Of a DNA stretch of 9,806 bases, positions 5,345 to 9,806 are shown one piece after another. Within the stretch, counting starts at the first letter, position 1, and every line of letters starts with the position of its first letter. The notes beneath the pieces were generated by a model. That model saw only the letters and a program-made list of their open reading frames with translations, was not told the origin of the DNA and searched no databases. The stretch is from Prosthecobacter debontii (GTDB lineage: Bacteria; Verrucomicrobiota; Verrucomicrobiia; Verrucomicrobiales; Akkermansiaceae), in NCBI GenBank assembly GCA_945885485.1, contig CAMCYT010000084.1, forward strand, positions 1-9,806, in the 5' to 3' direction. A program made the translations under genes and the position numbers.

Positions 5345-6583
5345 GTGACCGATCCCATCACCGCCGACAAAGCCCACTGCTGGCATCCATTCACTCGCCA
5401 GTCCGAGTGGTGCGATCCTGCACATGAGCCGCTCATGATCGTGCGCGGCGAGGGTGTTTGGTTGTTTGATTCGAATGGCAAAAAATACCTCGATGGTAAC
5501 TCATCGATCTGGACCAACATTCATGGTCATTGTCGGCCGGAAATCGTCGAGGCGATCGCCAAACAAGCGGCCACGCTCGATCATTCATCTTACCTCGGCC
5601 TCGGCCATCCACTTGCCTCGGAGCTCGCAGAAAAGCTGGTTTCCTATTTCCCTAAAAACACTCTCGAACGCGTTTTCTTTTCCGACAACGGCTCCACCGC
5701 CGTCGAGGTTGCATTGAAAATGTCACTGCAATCCCGCATGCAAACGGGTCAGGAAAAACGCACCCGTTTCATCGCTTTCGATAACGCCTACCACGGCGAC
5801 ACCCTAGGCGCGGCCTCGCTCGGCGGCGTGAATCGGTTTTTCTCCCGTTTCAGAAACCTCGGCTACGACACGCAATTCGTTGCTTCGATGGATGATCTGA
5901 AATCCACCGATCCAACCACGGTGACCGCAGCCGTCATCGAACCCTTGATCCAAGGCGTGAACGAAATGCGACCGTGGCCAAAAGGCATGTTAGCGGAGTT
6001 GCGTGCGTGGACGGATGCGCAAGGCATTCACCTCATCCTCGATGAAGTCATGACCGGCTTTGGTCGCACAGGCACCATGTTTGCCTGCCAACAAGAAAGC
6101 GTCATTCCAGATTTCCTCTGCCTCGCCAAAGGCCTGACCGGCGGAACCGTCCCGCTTGCCGCAACCCTGACCACTGCGGAAATTTACAACGCCTTCCTCG
6201 GCCCAGCGGAAAACGCGTTCTACTACGGACATAGTTACACCGCAAATCCCATCGGCTGCGCAGCAGCCTTGGCCTCTTTAAAAATATTTAATGACGAAAA
6301 GGTGTTAGATCAGATGCCGGAAAAAATTGCATTCCTGAAACAACAACTCGCCGAACTGAAATCCAGCTCCGCACATATCGTTGAAATCCGTCAATGCGGA
6401 CTGATTGCTGGAATCCAACTCAGCCCAGGTCTCGGCCTGCAAACCACCCTCGCCGCCCGTCACCACGGTCTTCTCACCCGCAACATCCTCGACACCCTCG
6501 TCTTTATGCCACCCTTGTGCATCTCCCAACAAGAAATCGAATTTTCGATCGATGCGATAAGAAAGAGTGTTTTAAAATCATGA
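5345..6583 (+). CDS. bioA: Adenosylmethionine-8-amino-7-oxononanoate aminotransferase (DAPA synthase)
   Basis: This is a 412-residue PLP enzyme of aminotransferase class III. It converts 8-amino-7-oxononanoate to 7,8-diaminopelargonate in biotin synthesis. BioA-specific marks are the N-terminal HCWHPFTRQSEW (residues 11-22), NSSIWTNIHGH (52-62) and SDNGSTAVEVALKM (113-126). YHGDTLGA lies at 149-156, LDEVMTGFGRTG at 232-243 (D233 for the PLP ring nitrogen), LAKGLTGGTVPL at 260-271 (K262 as Schiff-base lysine) and FMPPL near the end. The YYGHSYTANPIGCA stretch is nearer to the Bacillus BioK/BioA form (GHSYTGN) than to E. coli (HGPTFMGN), so the amino donor, SAM or lysine, is uncertain. The start is GTG at 5345, giving the family-typical N terminus. 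No other bio gene is present; three unrelated genes follow, beginning with an ATGA overlap. Confidence 0.95.
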   Translation: MTDPITADKAHCWHPFTRQSEWCDPAHEPLMIVRGEGVWLFDSNGKKYLDGNSSIWTNIHGHCRPEIVEAIAKQAATLDHSSYLGLGHPLASELAEKLVSYFPKNTLERVFFSDNGSTAVEVALKMSLQSRMQTGQEKRTRFIAFDNAYHGDTLGAASLGGVNRFFSRFRNLGYDTQFVASMDDLKSTDPTTVTAAVIEPLIQGVNEMRPWPKGMLAELRAWTDAQGIHLILDEVMTGFGRTGTMFACQQESVIPDFLCLAKGLTGGTVPLAATLTTAEIYNAFLGPAENAFYYGHSYTANPIGCAAALASLKIFNDEKVLDQMPEKIAFLKQQLAELKSSSAHIVEIRQCGLIAGIQLSPGLGLQTTLAARHHGLLTRNILDTLVFMPPLCISQQEIEFSIDAIRKSVLKS

Positions 6584-7335
6584 TTTCACTCAGACAGCAT
6601 CCATTTCCAGTAGTCGCGCATTTTGATCGGGTGGTTGCTGTGTCGTTTGCCTTTCCTGTAGAAATATTAAAAGAAATGGTTCCAACTGGGTTGGAATTGG
6701 ATGTGTATGAGGGTCTTGGATTTTTAACCGTGGCGATGGTCTGGACTCGCGGACTCCGACCTGCGGGTTTTCCAGCTTTTCTTGGTCAGGACTTCTTCTT
6801 GGCGGGGTATCGGATTTTTACGCGATTGGAGGATGAAAGCGGTAGGCGTTTGAGAGGATTGAAAATCATTCGTAGTGAGACCGACAAAAAAGGGATGGTG
6901 AAGTCAGGCAATCTGATGACAGGTTACAATTATCGTTTGGTTAAGGTGCGTCTGGAAAACGAAAACGGCGGCACCCGGGTCGTTTCAACTCTACCCGATG
7001 GCGAGGTGACCTTGGATCTGTGTTTTGACGATACCAACCCAGACACCACACTGCCGGTAAGCTCGCCGTTTCCTGACTGGAGGACGGCGCGGCGATTTGC
7101 AGGACCGATGCCTTTCACATTCAGCCCACAAGCGGACGGTTCATTTGTCGTGGTCGAGGGCAGTCGCGAAACGTGGAAACCAAGGCCGGTTGAAGTGAGA
7201 AGTTGGCAGGTCGGTTTGTTCGACGAGACCCCATTGCGTGGCGTCACTCCCATTCTTGCCAATGCATTTGTGGTTGAGAATGTGGACTATCGCTGGGAGC
7301 GTGGTCGCATCGTGAATCCAGGAGGAAAACCATGA
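6580..7335 (+). CDS. DUF2071-like protein
   Basis: This is a 251-residue soluble protein. The start is the ATG at 6580, overlapping the bioA stop as ATGA; the frame is open further upstream inside bioA, but that part is a shadow. The pattern FAFPVEILKEMVPTGLELD (residues 24-42), followed by YEGLGFLTVAMVWTRGLRPAG (43-63) and a Phe/Tyr-rich strand region with GYRIFTRLED (76-85), fits the DUF2071/YqjF-like group. That group is related in fold to acetoacetate decarboxylase. The middle (KIIRSETDKKGMVKSGNLMTGYNY) and the C-terminal WQVGLFDETPLRGVTPILANAF look conserved in character. No catalytic residue can be assigned with confidence. Its coding strand is G-rich whereas bioA's is C-rich. It is the first gene of a cassette with a methyltransferase-like protein and a membrane protein, so a shared, unknown lipid- or metabolite-linked role is possible. 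Confidence 0.8.
   Translation: MISLRQHPFPVVAHFDRVVAVSFAFPVEILKEMVPTGLELDVYEGLGFLTVAMVWTRGLRPAGFPAFLGQDFFLAGYRIFTRLEDESGRRLRGLKIIRSETDKKGMVKSGNLMTGYNYRLVKVRLENENGGTRVVSTLPDGEVTLDLCFDDTNPDTTLPVSSPFPDWRTARRFAGPMPFTFSPQADGSFVVVEGSRETWKPRPVEVRSWQVGLFDETPLRGVTPILANAFVVENVDYRWERGRIVNPGGKP
7320..7325 (+). promoter_or_regulatory. Strong Shine-Dalgarno sequence for the methyltransferase-like gene
   Basis: AGGAGG lies 6 bases before the ATG at 7332, inside the end of the DUF2071-like gene. It is the only full-strength Shine-Dalgarno sequence found ahead of any gene start in the window, which supports the start at 7332 and suggests strong independent initiation despite the overlap. Confidence 0.8.
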
Positions 7336-8087
7336 AACATAGAACGTCTTGGCAAGGGATAGTATCGATCGCCCGGTTCAACTGGCCGTTCTATTTTTCT
7401 GCGGTAGTGATCATGGTTTTAGCAATTCTCGCCCTCTTTGTTTTTCATGAAACGTGGTTAATGGTCGCTGCGGTTTTGATTCTGTTAGGTTCTTCTTACT
7501 TCATCTTTATTTCGCTTGGAGTATCGCATTGGGTTTACGATCGATCTGATCTTTATCATTGGAAGTGGCTTACTAACGCGTTGGGAGACACTGATCAGAA
7601 TCGAATGATTTTCTGTCACTCGGGCTTCGATGATGCATCGGATTTATTAAAGCTAGAAACGCCTGAAACGGAATGGCGCGTTTTGGATCACTACGATCCA
7701 GCTTCGATGACCGAGGCGTCGATTCAACGGGCACGCAGATGGTTTCCGCCTGCAACTGGGACGCTTGCTGTGCCGCATGATCGATGGGCGGTCGATGGCG
7801 AATGGGCGGATGTGGTGTTCGGTTTTCTAGCGATCCATGAATTCCGCAGTGTCGAAGAAAGGGCTGCGTGGTTCCGTGAGGCGAAGCGTTGTTTAGGCGC
7901 TCGCGGTAAAATCGTCCTCGTGGAGCATCAGCGTGACCTGGCAAATTTCCTAGCCTTTGGACCTGGGTTTCTTCATTTTCATAGCGCAAGAGCTTGGCGG
8001 GAAAGCTGGGAGCTTGCTAGACTCGGTGAAGTGAAAAGTTTTCCTATCACACCTTGGATACGCGTAACAGTCCTTGAAAAGTCATGA
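7332..8087 (+). CDS. Two-helix membrane protein with methyltransferase-like domain
   Basis: This 251-residue protein has two membrane helices at about 17-38 and 42-64, then a cytoplasmic Rossmann-like domain. After the helices comes HWVYDRSDLYHWKWL (66-80), similar to the lead-in of some SAM-dependent methyltransferases. The later parts match methyltransferase order: WRVLDHYDP (115-123) as strand 2 with its acidic end, DVVFGFLAIHE (160-170) as strand 4, and FREAKRCLGARGKIVLVEHQRDL (181-203) as the helix-strand 5 unit. The glycine-rich SAM loop (G-x-G-x-G) is absent; its place is taken by FCHSGFDDASDLL (94-106). The domain may bind a different ligand, or SAM in an altered way. The start overlaps the previous stop (ATGA, 7332-7335). 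Function is unassigned. Confidence 0.78.
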   Translation: MKHRTSWQGIVSIARFNWPFYFSAVVIMVLAILALFVFHETWLMVAAVLILLGSSYFIFISLGVSHWVYDRSDLYHWKWLTNALGDTDQNRMIFCHSGFDDASDLLKLETPETEWRVLDHYDPASMTEASIQRARRWFPPATGTLAVPHDRWAVDGEWADVVFGFLAIHEFRSVEERAAWFREAKRCLGARGKIVLVEHQRDLANFLAFGPGFLHFHSARAWRESWELARLGEVKSFPITPWIRVTVLEKS

Positions 8088-8512
8088 ACGAAATTTTATC
8101 CGTCATACTTAGAATCGCAGGAGCTGGATTGATCCTGCTAACCTTTCTTCACATTCCCATCGGCAGGACGCTGAAATGGAAAGAGGATGGGCGCAAATTG
8201 AGTCCGGTGAACGAGCAGGTGTTTCACGTTCATACCTTTTTTCTCTGCCTCATCATTTTTCTAATGGGGCTACCTTGCTTATTGATGCCTGCGATCTTTT
8301 TGGAAAAAAGTCCGGCGGGAATGTGGATAGCAGGATCCTTCGCTTTGTTCTGGGCAACGCGATTGTATTTCCAATTCTTTGTTTACCGCTCGGATCTTTG
8401 GCGAGGGAAACGCTTGGAAACGTTCGTGCATTTCCTTTTCGCATTTATCTGGTCCGCTCTAACCGTTTTGTTCTGCGTTTGTGTGGCGATTCAGTTGGGT
8501 TGGCTGGGATGA
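8084..8512 (+). CDS. Four-helix membrane protein of unknown function
   Basis: This is a 142-residue integral membrane protein. Likely helices are at 8-26, 50-71, 78-99 and 113-138. Non-membrane features are LKWKEDGRKLSPVNEQVFHVHTF (30-52), with a charged loop before the second helix, and FWATRLYFQFFVYRSDLWRGKR (89-110). The pattern of W-x-x-D, L-x-P-x-x-x-Q-V-F and R-L-x-x-Q-F-F-x-Y recalls a group of uncharacterised membrane proteins in PVC bacteria. It is not one I can name. The start overlaps the previous gene's stop (ATGA, 8084-8087), making it the last gene of the bioA operon. Its last 22 bases overlap the 3' end of the opposite-strand DoxX-like gene. Confidence 0.82.
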   Translation: MNEILSVILRIAGAGLILLTFLHIPIGRTLKWKEDGRKLSPVNEQVFHVHTFFLCLIIFLMGLPCLLMPAIFLEKSPAGMWIAGSFALFWATRLYFQFFVYRSDLWRGKRLETFVHFLFAFIWSALTVLFCVCVAIQLGWLG

Positions 8513-8880
8513 TTTTCGCGGGTGGCCCACCACCAAATCAGAGCGATAAAACAAAGATTCAGCGCAACCATCCCTGCAGCTGAAATCAGAAGATCCTCAG
8601 CGAGAATAATCTCAAGCGTGTTCATCGAGACCAAACCAAGCGTTTGAATGGAGGCGTTGATTTTGCGATGTTTACCCCAGATCACCCAGCAACCGAGAAG
8701 GATTTCCATCACTCCAATCATCACGGTTGCGACATCGGCAAATGATTCGCCCAAGATACGTCCGACGATCAACTTATGACGCGGAATCCCGTCGAGGATC
8801 TTGCTGTAAAGCCCGTGAAAAATCCATACTGAGCCTATGAAGATAGCTGCGAGCTTATGAATAAGTGGGGCTTTTGGCAT
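8491..8880 (-). CDS. DoxX-like family membrane protein
   Basis: This 129-residue protein has four hydrophobic helices (about 8-24, 47-68, 79-98 and 101-119). The N-terminal segment IGSVWIFHGLYSKILDGIPRHKLIVGRILG matches the DoxX_3 type, in which V-W-x-x-x-G-L-x-x-K-I-L is followed by a short R/H-rich turn. A GxxEILLGxWVIWGK second segment (56-70) and an N-x-x-E pair near residue 87 are also typical of the DoxX/DoxD-related fold. These proteins are integral membrane proteins whose substrates or partners are often quinone- or thiol-linked and mostly unknown. It lies 12 bases after the cyclodeaminase-family gene on the same strand and is probably co-transcribed with it. It ends facing the last gene of the + strand operon and overlaps it by 22 bases. 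Confidence 0.78.
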   Translation of the reverse strand: MPKAPLIHKLAAIFIGSVWIFHGLYSKILDGIPRHKLIVGRILGESFADVATVMIGVMEILLGCWVIWGKHRKINASIQTLGLVSMNTLEIILAEDLLISAAGMVALNLCFIALIWWWATRENHPSQPN

Positions 8881-8892
8881 GACTGAGGATTT

Positions 8893-9806
8893 CTAGTTTG
8901 TCTTCCACGCCGCCAGCGCACCACACAAATCACCTAGCGCGCAGCCGACGGATTTGAAGAGGGTGATTTCTTCTGCGCTCTTTCGGGCTGGCTGGTTGGC
9001 TCGGCAGAGATCGGCGAGCTGGCCTTTGACTTGGTCTAACGAAAATTTTCCTTCCGATATAGGCACTAAAATTTCACCTGCTTCGCGGAAGCAGTTTTCT
9101 TGGCTGTCGACATAGACGCTGGATTTGGTGACGAGTTCGGTATCGCACTCGCGTTTGTCTTTGTGATGGTTACCGATGAAATCGGTGTGTGTGCCGGGTT
9201 TGATCCATGCACCGTGGACAAGAATTTCCGAGCTCCCGGTCGCGGCTACAACGATGTCCGCTTGGCCGCAGGCGGCTACGAGATCGGTGATGGTTTCGAA
9301 AAGAATTTCAGGAAATTCCGCGAACATTTTATCGCGTAACGCAGCGACTTTTTCAGGTGAGCGACCCCATAGCAAAATTCGTTTCAGAGGACGGACGCTA
9401 GCGTGGGCGCGGATGAGAAACGGGGCGAGTTTTCCCGTGCCGAGCAACAATAGCGTTTCCGAATTTTCACGCGAAAGCAGTCGCGAGGCGAGCGCGGAGA
9501 CTCCGGCCGTGCGCCAGCAGGTGACACTGACACCATCGATCAACGCGAGCGGCTCGCCGTTTTTACGATCGAACAACATGATTTGCGAGTAGAGCGTCTG
9601 TGCGGGGGCTTGGTTGTGAGGAAAATAGGTGAACGCTTTTTGCGCGATCACTTCGTCATTCCAACTCGGCAGCATGGCAAACGCATCATGAGAGCCAGTT
9701 GCGGCATCGAGCAACAACACCTGCCGCGGCGGCATGGTATGCGGCGCAGCGAAAGTCAGTCGTAGGGCATCGATGAATTCAGGGTAATGCAAAGAGGCAT
9801 GGACTT
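8893..9806 (-). CDS. Ornithine cyclodeaminase/mu-crystallin family NAD(P)-dependent enzyme, N terminus outside window
   Basis: At least 304 residues are visible, from the window edge to a TAG at 8893-8895. The frame stays open to the edge with no good start: a TTG at 9792 is the only candidate, and the family normally has 10-15 more residues before the Y-x-x-x-I-D-A-L-R helix. The protein is thus cut at its N terminus. Counting from 9792, K52 (QKAFTYFPHN) and R94-T95 (TCWRTAGVSALASRLLSR) are expected substrate contacts. GTGKLAPFL (118-126) is the dinucleotide-binding loop, followed by LWGRSPEK, VVAATGSSEIL and KSVGCALGDL. The catalytic Asp region of true ornithine cyclodeaminase (GGDCPGKTEL) reads GNHHKDKRECD here. 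A ketimine reductase or other imine/amino-acid dehydrogenase activity is therefore more likely. The + strand here is G-rich. Confidence 0.9.
   Translation of the reverse strand, partial: VHASLHYPEFIDALRLTFAAPHTMPPRQVLLLDAATGSHDAFAMLPSWNDEVIAQKAFTYFPHNQAPAQTLYSQIMLFDRKNGEPLALIDGVSVTCWRTAGVSALASRLLSRENSETLLLLGTGKLAPFLIRAHASVRPLKRILLWGRSPEKVAALRDKMFAEFPEILFETITDLVAACGQADIVVAATGSSEILVHGAWIKPGTHTDFIGNHHKDKRECDTELVTKSSVYVDSQENCFREAGEILVPISEGKFSLDQVKGQLADLCRANQPARKSAEEITLFKSVGCALGDLCGALAAWKTN

Noticed and set aside
6394..6579. An upstream extension of the DUF2071-like frame inside bioA
   Set aside because: The extra residues are Pro/Arg/His-rich shadow coding of bioA, and the ATG at 6580 gives a normal N terminus with an ATGA overlap.
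8176..8583. A 135-codon + strand frame over the four-helix membrane gene
   Set aside because: It is out of frame with a gene having clear membrane helices and an ATGA start; the composition is random-looking.

Overview
The window holds fourteen genes, two of them cut by the window edges, with very little non-coding DNA. The set points to a Verrucomicrobiota (PVC-group) bacterium, at moderate confidence. The pointers are a secreted formylglycine-type sulfatase, a Pro/Thr/Ala-rich membrane protein with PTIPL/PTIKL-like motifs, few visible Shine-Dalgarno sequences (only one strong one, before 7332) and small conserved-looking proteins of unknown function. This assignment rests on recalled family resemblance, not on a marker gene.

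Positions 1-1467 carry the end of a low-complexity, membrane-anchored Pro/Thr/Ala-rich protein, a 39-residue single-helix membrane protein that is easily missed, thioredoxin (trxA), and a good intrinsic terminator. Positions 1505-3668 carry ispD (isoprenoid precursor synthesis), a translationally coupled 62-residue protein, and an exported sulfatase whose active-site signature is atypical (CSPSL instead of C-x-P-S-R). Positions 3724-4440 encode a pirin of the quercetinase-like YhhW type with all four metal ligands. Positions 4491-5276 hold a tight two-gene unit: a 73-residue protein followed by an MNT-fold nucleotidyltransferase. The arrangement resembles a toxin-antitoxin pair.

Positions 5345-8512 form a compact four-gene operon in which every junction is a 4-base ATGA overlap: bioA (biotin synthesis), a DUF2071-like protein, a two-helix membrane protein with a degenerate methyltransferase-like domain, and a four-helix membrane protein. 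The strand composition flips sharply at the bioA/DUF2071 junction, from C-rich to G-rich on the + strand. On the - strand, an ornithine cyclodeaminase/mu-crystallin family enzyme (its start lies outside the window) is followed by a DoxX-like membrane protein. The latter converges on the last + strand gene and overlaps it by 22 bases.

Most of the window is ordinary housekeeping. The least explained parts are the bioA-linked three-gene cassette (6580-8512), the Pro-rich protein with its miniprotein neighbour, the sulfatase signature variant, and the nucleotidyltransferase pair. No tRNA, rRNA, CRISPR, transposase or phage gene was seen, and no stretch above 300 bases lacks a gene.
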